NCBI GenBank assembly: GCA_029861955.1
Contig: JAOTYK010000005.1
Coordinates: forward strand, 1-64,000
From: Acidobacteriota bacterium
Lineage (GTDB): Bacteria; Acidobacteriota; Polarisedimenticolia; Polarisedimenticolales; Polarisedimenticolaceae
Length of the DNA stretch: 64,000 nt
Reading direction: 5' to 3'
Numbering within the stretch: the stretch's first letter is position 1; every line of letters begins with the position of its first letter. The notes beneath the pieces are model-generated. The model was given only the letters and a program-made list of their open reading frames with translations. It made no database searches and was not told the DNA's origin. Shown here in pieces: positions 42,120 to 50,177 of the stretch. Made by a program: the position numbers and the translations under genes.

Positions 42120-43805
42120 ATGAAGATCCGGATATCGCATCACCGACTGCTCGTGGCCTGGATCGCCCTTGCGACCGTGGCCTGCACGGGTACGAATGAA
42201 TCGGGCACATCAGCGATCCGCATGGTCGAGATCCTGCTCACCTCGGAGTCGGGACACAAACTGGCCTCAATGGACGGGGTCCCCTTCCGACCGGGCCGGG
42301 CAGACGGCACGGTCATCTCCGTGTATCCGGACGAGACCAAACAGACCATCGACGGAATCGGCTCTTCGTTTACGGAATCCTCCGCTTTTGTGCTGGCGCA
42401 CCTGGAACCGGAGCGGCGCCGGGAGGTCATGCGGCGCATCTACGGCGAGTCCGGTGCCGACTTCACGCTGACCCGCACGCATATCGGATCCTGCGATTTC
42501 AGCGTGGAGGGCAAGTACTCCTACGCGGAGAAAGCCGATGACACGGAATTGACGGCGTTCAGCATCGCACCGGACTTAGAGGGATTCGACCCCGCGAACT
42601 ATCCGGGCATCCGGGATCCCGATTACGACCTACTGCCCATGATCCAGGAGGCGCTCGAGATCAAACGCGGACAACAGGACCAAGACCTGCGCATTATCGC
42701 CTCCGCCTGGACTGCACCGCCGTGGATGAAGACGATCGATACCTGGTACATCCCACTTTCCGCGGAGAACGACTGGCAGGGCGACGGCGGTTGGCTTGAG
42801 CCGAAGTACCTTTCGACTTACGCCGACTACCTCGTCAAATACCTCGACGCCTACAAGAGCGCAGGCGTAGAAATGTGGGGTCTGACGCCGGTCAACGAAC
42901 CGCACGGCAACGGCGGGCAGTGGGAGAGCATGCACTTCTCTCCGGAGTCGCAGAACGATTTCATCAAGCAGCACCTGGGGCCTCGTCTACAAGCGAGTTC
43001 GCATGCGGCGACCCGACTGCTCATCTACGATCAGAATCGGGATGGCCTCGAAGAGTGGACCGACGTGATCTTCGGGGATCCGGAATCTGCGAAACATGTT
43101 TACGGCGCAGCCGTTCATTGGTACTCGAGTACTTTCAAGGTCTACGAAGACACGTTCGATCGAGTGCACGCCAAGTTCCCGGATTGCAGCATCGTGCATA
43201 CAGAGGGGTGCATCGATAATCTGGGAATCGACGCGCCCGGCGGGATCGAGGATCCCGAGGGCTTCAAGGAATCGGGCTGGTTCGACAACGATTCGTTCTG
43301 GTGGAACGCCAACGCGACGGACTGGGCCTACAGTGCTACCTGGGCGGGGAAGGCGTCTGCAGATCATCCCGTCTACACCCCCGTGCATCGCTATGCACGC
43401 AACATCATCGTCAGCCTGGATCATTGGGTCAGCGGCTGGGTGGACTGGAACGTCGTCCTGGACCAGGAAGGCGGACCCAACCACGTGGGGAATTATTGCG
43501 GCGCACCGATCATGATCGACACGACGACGCGGCAGGTCTATTACACGCCGATCTACTACGTCCTCGCGCAGTTCAGTCGGACCATCCGTCCCGGCGACAA
43601 GGCCGTACGAACCCAGCGTTCACTCGACGGGCTGGACTCCGACGCCCTGCATGCCTCTGCGACGATCAACGAAGACAAGCTCTTGAGCGTCCAACTGCTG
43701 AATACGACGAAGGAGCCGATCCCCTTCAAGCTGCAGATCTCCGGCCGCTACGCGGAGGTCATGCTTCCGGCGAACTCACTTCAAACCGTGCGGGTTCAAC
43801 TGTAG
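42120..43805 (+). CDS. GH30-family glycoside hydrolase, lipoprotein (glucosylceramidase-like)
   Basis: A 561-residue exported enzyme: signal peptide with lipobox VAC (Cys22), then a (beta/alpha)8 catalytic domain. Family motifs are IDGIGSSFTESSAF near 78-90, RIIASAWTAPPWMK near 191-204, the acid/base glutamate Glu260 in WGLTPVNEP and the nucleophile Glu362 in IVHTEGC. A C-terminal beta domain (from about 485) supports GH30. Members hydrolyse beta-glucosidic, beta-1,6-glucan or xylan-type bonds; which applies is not clear. The start at 42120 fits the lipoprotein signal; the ribosome binding site is weak. Convergent with the UnbV gene at 43821. Confidence 0.9.
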   Translation: MKIRISHHRLLVAWIALATVACTGTNESGTSAIRMVEILLTSESGHKLASMDGVPFRPGRADGTVISVYPDETKQTIDGIGSSFTESSAFVLAHLEPERRREVMRRIYGESGADFTLTRTHIGSCDFSVEGKYSYAEKADDTELTAFSIAPDLEGFDPANYPGIRDPDYDLLPMIQEALEIKRGQQDQDLRIIASAWTAPPWMKTIDTWYIPLSAENDWQGDGGWLEPKYLSTYADYLVKYLDAYKSAGVEMWGLTPVNEPHGNGGQWESMHFSPESQNDFIKQHLGPRLQASSHAATRLLIYDQNRDGLEEWTDVIFGDPESAKHVYGAAVHWYSSTFKVYEDTFDRVHAKFPDCSIVHTEGCIDNLGIDAPGGIEDPEGFKESGWFDNDSFWWNANATDWAYSATWAGKASADHPVYTPVHRYARNIIVSLDHWVSGWVDWNVVLDQEGGPNHVGNYCGAPIMIDTTTRQVYYTPIYYVLAQFSRTIRPGDKAVRTQRSLDGLDSDALHASATINEDKLLSVQLLNTTKEPIPFKLQISGRYAEVMLPANSLQTVRVQL

Positions 43806-43820
43806 GAGCCAACGGGCTCC

Positions 43821-45536
43821 TTAGTCGCGCCTCCCGGCGACGGCCTGGCTGCCTGCGCCGCGGCGCAGGGTCACGGACTGGTCGGCCTCGAGTTCGCCGA
43901 AGATCTCACGCGTCCCGTCGGGCCAGAGTACGGTCACCTGGTCGACGCGCGTCGCGTCGCCCAAACCGAAGTGCGCGACCGACTCACTTGCCGAGTTGTA
44001 GCTGTAGGCGCTACGCACGCCGCGCGTCTTGGTCCGCCCGTCGAACACCACCTGGACGGTCGATCCGATCGCGTCTCGCCCACTGGGCCCGAGCACACGG
44101 AATCGGATCCAGTGACCGCGATTCGGCACGACGTTGATGAGCAGGTAGGCCGCCGCGTCTCGATTGACCACCACGACGTCCAGGCCTCCGTCACCGTCGA
44201 CGTCGCCAAAAGCCGCCGCACGGCTGGTGGCCACCAACGTCTCGAGCGTGCCGCCTTGCGGACTGACCGGTTCGAAGCGGCCGTTATCGGCGCCGGCGAA
44301 CAGCATGTTCGGCTCCGCGTACGGATCGCCGGTTAGCGGCTCGGCGGTTTTCGTCACCCTGCCGTTGGCGTGGTACAGGTCGAGAAACCCATCGTTATCG
44401 AAGTCAACCAACCCGATCCCGAAGCGCGTGTGCACCCGACTCGTCGCGCCAAGCCCGACTTCGCCGGTGTGGTCGCGGAAGAAACCGTCCTCGTTGAGGA
44501 AAAACGAATCGGTCTGGGTCTCGAGATTGACGACGATCAGGTCCGGGTCGCCGTCGTCGTCGTAGTCCTCTGCGGCAACGCCCATGCCGGACTTCGTCAT
44601 GCCGTGCTCATCCAGCGCGCAGCCGCGCAGCAACGACTCGTCGACGAAGGTGCCGTCCTGTCTGTTCAGCCAGAGTTGGTTGAGCATCGCGTCGTTGGCG
44701 ACGAAGATGTCGATGGCGCCATCGCCGTCGTAGTCGGCGCAGACGACCCCCAGACCATTGCCGAAGCTGGTGTTCAGATTGGACTCGACCGTTACGTCGG
44801 TGAAGCGTCCGACGCCGTCGTTTCGGTAGAGCACGTCGGTGGCCGGTGATTTGTAATTCGTCGGTAAGCAGTAGTCGAGCTGCCACGCCGTGTTGTAACA
44901 GTCCCGTTCGTCGGTGAGCGACCAGTTGACGTAGTTCGTGAAGAACAGGTCCAGATCGCCGTCAGCATCGTAATCAACGAACGCGGCGCTCGTGCCCCAG
45001 CCCCGGTGACCGACGCCTGCGGCCACCGTGACGTCCGCGAATCGACCGCCCCCCTCATTGCGCAGCAGAACGTTCGGCCCATAGTTTGTGACGTAGAGGT
45101 CCACATCGCCGTCGTCGTCGTAGTCGCCGGCGGCGACCCCCATGCCATAGCCGTCATCGTCGGCCCCGCTGCCCTCGGTGACGTCGCGAAAGTGTCCCGC
45201 ACCGTCGTTTTCGAAGAGGCGGTTGACGCCGCCCTGCGCCCCGGGATCGATGAGGTTTCCGCTCTGCACCAGGTAGGCGTCCAGATCTCCGTCGCCGTCC
45301 ATGTCGAACAGCGCAGCGCCGCCTCCGATGATCTCGGGGAAGATGTGACGCTCGGCGTGCCCCGAGCGGTGCTCGAACCGGAGGCCGCGCTCCCGCGCCA
45401 CCTCCTCGAACCAGGGCGGTCCGGTGGGCGGCTTGTCGGGAGGCGATGCGCAGCTCGCAGACGCCAGCAGGACGATGCCGGCGACTAGCGCCCACCACGA
45501 GCTGCGAGGGCCGTGGCGTGGATCGTGCCGGGTCAT
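43821..45536 (-). CDS. FG-GAP/VCBS-repeat lipoprotein with ASPIC/UnbV domain
   Basis: A 571-residue lipoprotein (lipobox SASC in the first 30 residues). It has six or more FG-GAP-type repeats with Ca2+ loops (DMDGDGDLDAYL, DYDDDGDVDLYV, DYDADGDLDLFF, DYDGDGAIDIFV, DYDDDGDPDLIV and DFDNDGFLDLYH) and a C-terminal ASPIC/UnbV domain (FGLGDATRVDQVTVLWPDGT). It is paralogous to the protein at 37508. It overlaps the TPR lipoprotein gene upstream by 4 bases (ATGA), in an operon headed by two GAPDH-type genes. The link between central metabolism genes and surface proteins may be simply co-transcription. Function is unknown. Confidence 0.85.
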   Translation of the reverse strand: MTRHDPRHGPRSSWWALVAGIVLLASASCASPPDKPPTGPPWFEEVARERGLRFEHRSGHAERHIFPEIIGGGAALFDMDGDGDLDAYLVQSGNLIDPGAQGGVNRLFENDGAGHFRDVTEGSGADDDGYGMGVAAGDYDDDGDVDLYVTNYGPNVLLRNEGGGRFADVTVAAGVGHRGWGTSAAFVDYDADGDLDLFFTNYVNWSLTDERDCYNTAWQLDYCLPTNYKSPATDVLYRNDGVGRFTDVTVESNLNTSFGNGLGVVCADYDGDGAIDIFVANDAMLNQLWLNRQDGTFVDESLLRGCALDEHGMTKSGMGVAAEDYDDDGDPDLIVVNLETQTDSFFLNEDGFFRDHTGEVGLGATSRVHTRFGIGLVDFDNDGFLDLYHANGRVTKTAEPLTGDPYAEPNMLFAGADNGRFEPVSPQGGTLETLVATSRAAAFGDVDGDGGLDVVVVNRDAAAYLLINVVPNRGHWIRFRVLGPSGRDAIGSTVQVVFDGRTKTRGVRSAYSYNSASESVAHFGLGDATRVDQVTVLWPDGTREIFGELEADQSVTLRRGAGSQAVAGRRD

Positions 45537-46936
45537 CGGGTTTCCTCCCGTTTCTGCTCAAGCCGCTCACGCAGGCGGGAGACCTGCGGCGAGCCGGGAG
45601 AGAGCTGCTCGATGCGCGCCAGTAAGGCCTCGGCGCGATCGAGTTCCCCGAGCTCGCTGCGGGCGATCGCCAGCGCCAGCATCGCATCGCGGCTCGTTGG
45701 GTCGAGCGACAGCGCCAGCGCCAGCCGCTCGGCGGCCTCACTCCAACGTTTCGCCTCGACGAGTGCAAACCCGAGATAGACGTGTGCGCTCAGATCTTGA
45801 GAGTCGTAGGTGACAGCCTGCTCGAAAGCGGTCACCGACTCGTCGATGCGACGCAGCCGGAACAGTAGAATCAGGCCCTTGCGCTGGTAGACGAAACCCA
45901 GCTTCGGGTTGAGCTCGATCGCCCGATCGAACTGCTGCAGCGCCTGCTCGAACTCGCCGCGCTGCTCGTAAGCTACGCCGAGGTTGACGTGCAAGTGAAC
46001 GTGATCCGGGTGATGCTCCAGACCGAACTCGAGCAGACGAACCGAATCATCGACGCGTCCCAGATTGCGGTACGCGAGCGCAAGATTCGTCAGAAGGTCG
46101 GGGTCCGTCGGGTTGCGCTCGCGCAGCGGCTCCAGCGTTGCCGCGGCGTCCTGCCAGCGTTCAACCTCGATGAACGCATCGCCGCGTCGCTTCTCGGCCG
46201 CGTAGCCCCGCGCGTAGCCGGAGAGCGGCCGACGCCGCGGATCGGGCCACAACGGAGGCTGCAAGCCTCCCCGGCCAACCGCCAGCGCCTCGCGCGCCCG
46301 GTCGAGATCGCCGGTCTCGCGGTAGGCCAAGCCGAGCAACTGTTGCAGGTAGGGAACCTGTTCGCGTCCGATCGCGAGTCGTTCGAGGATCGCCAGCGCC
46401 TCGGCGCCTTCGTGCCGGCGTAGGTGGGCGCGAGCCCGTCCGTACCAGGCGGCCGTGTTATCCGTCTGCAATCGGGTTGCATGCTCGTACGCCGCCTGCG
46501 CCTCGTCGACCCGCCCCAGGTCGAGCAGCCACGCGCCGCGGTAGAGGTAGGCGGACACGTAAGAGGGGTCGATCGCCACCGACCGATCGAGCGCGGCAAG
46601 GGCGGTGTCGAGCTGGCCGAGTTGCGCCAGGACAACCGCTGCGAGGTAGCTCCATTGCGGGTCTGTCGTCGCCAGATCTTCCGCCTGGAGGTAGGTCTGA
46701 ACCGCGGCCCTGGGCATCCCGTTGGCCTCGAGCGCGAAACCGAATTCACCGCGCTTGTCGGCGTCCTGCGGTTCGGCCACGGCAGTACGCCGCAGGTCGC
46801 GAATCAGCGCAGCCGCTTCGGCACTGGTCCCTCTGAGGTCGACCTCCACCGGCGCCGGCCCACCCGGAGTGCAGGCGGCAAGTACGCAAAGCCACGCGAG
46901 CAACGTCGGCGTGCCGGATGGACGCTGCAATCGCAA
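45533..46936 (-). CDS. TPR-repeat lipoprotein
   Basis: A 467-residue protein if started at TTG 46936 (RLQRPSGTPTLLAWLCVLAAC, a lipoprotein signal). It carries about ten tetratricopeptide repeats with the usual W-x-x-L-G, Y and A/P positions (AWYGRARAHLRRHEG, AYLYRGAWLLDLGRV, HVNLGVAYEQRGEF, AHVYLGFALVEAKRW). The TTG at 46936 follows the GAPDH stop by 9 bases with GAGG before it. A longer frame reaches 46999 but would overlap GAPDH by 55 bases and place a hydrophilic leader before the signal. TPR arrays bind protein partners; the adjacent UnbV lipoprotein, overlapping by 4 bases, is a likely one. Confidence 0.78.
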   Translation of the reverse strand: MRLQRPSGTPTLLAWLCVLAACTPGGPAPVEVDLRGTSAEAAALIRDLRRTAVAEPQDADKRGEFGFALEANGMPRAAVQTYLQAEDLATTDPQWSYLAAVVLAQLGQLDTALAALDRSVAIDPSYVSAYLYRGAWLLDLGRVDEAQAAYEHATRLQTDNTAAWYGRARAHLRRHEGAEALAILERLAIGREQVPYLQQLLGLAYRETGDLDRAREALAVGRGGLQPPLWPDPRRRPLSGYARGYAAEKRRGDAFIEVERWQDAAATLEPLRERNPTDPDLLTNLALAYRNLGRVDDSVRLLEFGLEHHPDHVHLHVNLGVAYEQRGEFEQALQQFDRAIELNPKLGFVYQRKGLILLFRLRRIDESVTAFEQAVTYDSQDLSAHVYLGFALVEAKRWSEAAERLALALSLDPTSRDAMLALAIARSELGELDRAEALLARIEQLSPGSPQVSRLRERLEQKREETR

Positions 46937-46944
46937 TAACCGCC

Positions 46945-47943
46945 TCAGAGAGTCGCGGCTCGCTGGGCCAGATCGACGACTCGATTGGCGTAGCCCCATT
47001 CGTTGTCGTACCAGGCGAACACCTTGAGCATTCCGTTGGACAGCGCCTGGGTCAGCGGCGCATCGAAGATGCAGGAGTGTGGGTTGCCGACGATATCCGT
47101 CGACACGAGTGCCTCGGTCGAATACTGAAGGATCCCCTGCATCGGGCCGTCCGCGGCTTCCCGAAGCGCGGCATTGACCGTCTCGGAGTCGGCAGGTTTT
47201 CGTAGCTGAACGACCAGATCGACGATCGACCCGTCGGGTACCGGGACCCGCATCGCCATGCCGTCGAGCTTGCCGGCCAACTGTGGCAACACCTGGCCCA
47301 CGGCCCGGGCAGCGCCCGTCGTCGTGGGAATCGTGTTTTCGCCTGCGGCGCGGGAGCGGCGCGGATCCGCGTGGTACCAGTCGGCCAGCCGTTGATCGTT
47401 GGTATAGGCATGGACCGTCGTGATCAGGCCCTTTTCGATACCGAACCGGTCATCGAGCACCTTGGCCAACGGCGCCAGGCAATTTGTCGTACAGGAGGCG
47501 TTGGACAGAAGGCGGTGCTCCGGCTTCAACTCGTCGTCGTTGACTCCCAGTACGATGGTCGCGTCCAGGCGATCCTTGGCCGGCACCGTCAGGATAACCC
47601 GCTGTGCGCCTGCCTTCAGATGCTGCTCGATCTCCTGACGCTGACGGAAGCGCCCGGTGGCCTCGATGACGATGTCGACTCCCAGTTCACCCCACGGCAG
47701 TTCCGCCGGCGAGCGGATCTGGCTGATGCGGGTTGCCTTTCCGTCGCAGGTCACTTGGTCGCCGTCCAGAGCGACGTCTTGCGCGAAGCGACCCATGACC
47801 GTGTCGTACTTCAGCAGGTAAACCAGCGACTTGGCCGGCGAGATGTCGTTGATGCCGACGACCTGCATCTCCGGGTGGTCGGCCAGGATACGAAACACGG
47901 CTCGGCCGATCCGACCGAATCCATTGATGGCAATCTTGATCAT
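46945..47943 (-). CDS. gapA: Glyceraldehyde-3-phosphate dehydrogenase
   Basis: A 332-residue classical phosphorylating GAPDH. The NAD-binding INGFGRIGR is at residues 6-14, the catalytic Cys151 lies in SNASCTTNC and the catalytic His in TTVHAYT (about 178). Substrate and structural blocks GAARAVG and WYDNEWGYANRV are all intact. It interconverts glyceraldehyde 3-phosphate and 1,3-bisphosphoglycerate in glycolysis/gluconeogenesis. It is encoded directly after a diverged paralogue with a 4-base overlap, so both are likely made together. A heterotetramer is possible (inference). Confidence 0.96.
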   Translation of the reverse strand: MIKIAINGFGRIGRAVFRILADHPEMQVVGINDISPAKSLVYLLKYDTVMGRFAQDVALDGDQVTCDGKATRISQIRSPAELPWGELGVDIVIEATGRFRQRQEIEQHLKAGAQRVILTVPAKDRLDATIVLGVNDDELKPEHRLLSNASCTTNCLAPLAKVLDDRFGIEKGLITTVHAYTNDQRLADWYHADPRRSRAAGENTIPTTTGAARAVGQVLPQLAGKLDGMAMRVPVPDGSIVDLVVQLRKPADSETVNAALREAADGPMQGILQYSTEALVSTDIVGNPHSCIFDAPLTQALSNGMLKVFAWYDNEWGYANRVVDLAQRAATL

Positions 47944-48953
47944 CGTGCCGCCTTGCGCTGCATCTGCGCGATTACTTCGATAATGCGGTGGGTCAGCCCC
48001 CCTCCCTGCTCGTACCAGCCGAGGGTCTTGACCATCTGCTCGCCGACGACCATCGCCGCCAGCGAGTCGAAACAGCAGGAAGCCGTGCTTCCGGCGATGT
48101 CCGAGGAAACGATCGGCTCCTCGATGAACCGCAACACGCCTTTCAGCGTGCTGGCCGCGGCGCTGCGAAACACCTCTTGCACGTCCGCGACGGAGACCTG
48201 GACCGGGTGGGTCGTGACCAGATCGACACAGGAGACGTCGGGAACCGGGACGTTGACCTTGTGACCGCCGAAACGGCCCTCCAGGTGGGGAAACTCGGCC
48301 TCGATCGCGTGCTGGGTCCAGCTACGCACCGGCACGATGTTCTCGACCGCAGCCCGGGACAGCCGCAGATCCAACTCGCTGGGCGTGTCAATCAGGCTCT
48401 GCTCTGTGGTGTATGCGTGGACGGAGGTGAAGAAGCCGCTTTCGACGCCGAAGGCGTCGTTCAGGACCCGGATCATCGCGGCCGTGCAGTTCGCCGTGCT
48501 GGTCCCACAGGAAATGATGCGATGGCGCCGATCGAGGGGCTGTTCGGTGATCCCCGGTAAGTGGACGGCGTCGATCTCATCGGCGGGCGGCACCGTCAAG
48601 ACGACCCGATCCGCGCCTGCGTCCAGGTGGGATTGGAGCTGCCGACGACTGCGGTAGATTCCGGTGGCCTCGACCACGACGTCGACACCGTGGTCGTACC
48701 ACGGAACGTCACCCGGCTCGCGGCCATGGAGCACGGGAATCTTGCGACCCTTGCAGAACAAGTGCCCTTCCATCAGACGGGCCGACTCATTAAAAGGACC
48801 ATGGATCGAGTCGAAGCGAAGCAGGTATTCCATCGCCTGGGGATCGGCGATGTCATTGATCGCGACAACATCGATGTCGTCTCGTAGGTAGATGGCACGG
48901 AACACATTGCGGCCGATACGACCGAACCCGTTGATCGCGACCCGAACGCTCAT
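47940..48953 (-). CDS. GAPDH paralogue lacking the catalytic cysteine
   Basis: A 337-residue protein clearly of GAPDH fold (VAINGFGRIGR at 4-14, VHAYTTEQSLID with the histidine retained, DIADPQAMEYLLRFDS). The active-site motif reads SCGTSTANC instead of SNASCTTNC. By alignment with the neighbour, Ser152 takes the place of the nucleophilic Cys151. The region IPTTTGAARAVG is VPVRSWTQHAIE, and WYDNEWGY is WYEQGGGL. These changes argue against normal GAPDH chemistry; it may be a regulatory or structural partner, or use another activity. It overlaps the functional gene by 4 bases. The ATG at 48953 was chosen because the Rossmann fold begins right there; upstream codons give no homology. Confidence 0.88.
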   Translation of the reverse strand: MSVRVAINGFGRIGRNVFRAIYLRDDIDVVAINDIADPQAMEYLLRFDSIHGPFNESARLMEGHLFCKGRKIPVLHGREPGDVPWYDHGVDVVVEATGIYRSRRQLQSHLDAGADRVVLTVPPADEIDAVHLPGITEQPLDRRHRIISCGTSTANCTAAMIRVLNDAFGVESGFFTSVHAYTTEQSLIDTPSELDLRLSRAAVENIVPVRSWTQHAIEAEFPHLEGRFGGHKVNVPVPDVSCVDLVTTHPVQVSVADVQEVFRSAAASTLKGVLRFIEEPIVSSDIAGSTASCCFDSLAAMVVGEQMVKTLGWYEQGGGLTHRIIEVIAQMQRKAAR

Positions 48954-49136
48954 GGAACTCTCCCTCGCTGGCTCTCGCCAATGCCTAATCCAGCCCCTTC
49001 GGCAAGTCCTGGGGTTAACGGAAGGGCATGATATCGGACCCTGAACCCGCGTCCGAGTGGAAACGTACAAATGTTCCGATAAGGTCATTTCCGTCGAATC
49101 GCGCACCGCAGCGATCGCGGACCTATATTAGTAGGT

Positions 49137-49790
49137 ATGCGAATTTCGATCCTTACCCTGGCTCTCCTCTCCCTTTTCGGTCCTGGCGCCGCTGCGGGGA
49201 CTCCCCAGCGCTGGGCGCCTGTGCATTGCGGATCGCAACCGGCCGTCGACGGCGACTGGAATAGCGCCTACCGCAAGGCGCTCCTGGCGATCGAGGGCGG
49301 TGACTACCACGCCGCCGAGATCGCGATGTGCCAGGCGCTGCAGGCCGCGCGCAGGTTCGATGCTCGGGACTGGCGCTTCGCGGAGACGCTGGACGAGTTG
49401 GGTCGAATCGCCTTCGAGTTGAAGGACTTCGAACTGGCCGAACGGATGGAAGGGGCCGCCATCGCGGAGATGTTGCTGGCCACCGGCCCCCAGGGCGAAC
49501 CGTTGCGGGAACTCGACGAGACGAACCATGCGGTGATCCGTGAGGACTGCCGCTCCGGTATCGGTGCCTACACCACCCGGTTGGGCTGGATCCATGAACG
49601 GATCCGAGGCCGGATCACGACCACCGAACTCGAAGAAGCACCGTGGCGTGTGTTCGCCGTGGGATTTGTGCCGCTGGATCGAGCATTGGCCGAACGTCTG
49701 GATTGGCTCGTCGCCCAGTACCTGCTGCAGGAGAACGTCGCGGCTGCCGATGGGCTGGCCACCTTGCAACAGGAACTTCGCTCTCGCTGA
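49137..49790 (+). CDS. Small secreted TPR-like protein
   Basis: A 217-residue exported protein (signal peptide about 1-20) with helical repeat-like sequence around KALLAIEGGDYHAAEIAMCQALQ and an ELGRIAFELKDFELAERM stretch, typical of tetratricopeptide-like pairs. A conserved Cys pair (HCGSQ near residue 32 and EDCRSG near 137) might form a disulfide. A -10-like TATATT lies only about 8 bases before the ATG and no clear ribosome binding site is seen, so a leaderless transcript is conceivable. Function unknown; a small gene follows. Confidence 0.65.
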   Translation: MRISILTLALLSLFGPGAAAGTPQRWAPVHCGSQPAVDGDWNSAYRKALLAIEGGDYHAAEIAMCQALQAARRFDARDWRFAETLDELGRIAFELKDFELAERMEGAAIAEMLLATGPQGEPLRELDETNHAVIREDCRSGIGAYTTRLGWIHERIRGRITTTELEEAPWRVFAVGFVPLDRALAERLDWLVAQYLLQENVAAADGLATLQQELRSR

Positions 49791-49855
49791 TCCCGAGCGT
49801 GCGAGCTATCCTCCCGGATTATAGGCAACCGGCAAGCAGGATGAAGGAGCGTCTC

Positions 49856-50020
49856 ATGAAGATCGATCGTCAGGAATACGACCGGATCGCGGACCTAATC
49901 AACAGTGACGACAGTCCCGTCGGAATCGACGCCAAGAAGACCCACGTCTATATCATCCACCTGCTGCAGAGCATCGAACGACGGCTGGACGCCCTTGAGG
50001 CTACTTCGAAGCGGGATTGA
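49856..50020 (+). CDS. Small cytosolic protein of unknown function
   Basis: A 54-residue protein (begins MKIDRQEYDRIADLINSDD). It is charged and mostly helical, with no signal or membrane segment. AAGGAG is placed well before the ATG at 49856. It lies 65 bases after the TPR-like gene and may be co-transcribed. I know no matching family; a small regulator or antitoxin-like role cannot be excluded or supported. Confidence 0.55.
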   Translation: MKIDRQEYDRIADLINSDDSPVGIDAKKTHVYIIHLLQSIERRLDALEATSKRD

Positions 50021-50177
50021 TCGACGGACCCTCGAACCCGCCTCGGCGTCCGCCCCTCGGAACTGCCCCCTCGGGACGGATATCGAGCAGCGAACGGCCC
50101 CATTGGGGCTGGCCTGACCTCCGGAATAGACGTAAATCACGACTCACGATACCGGTCGTTACCGGGGAGGGGCATTC

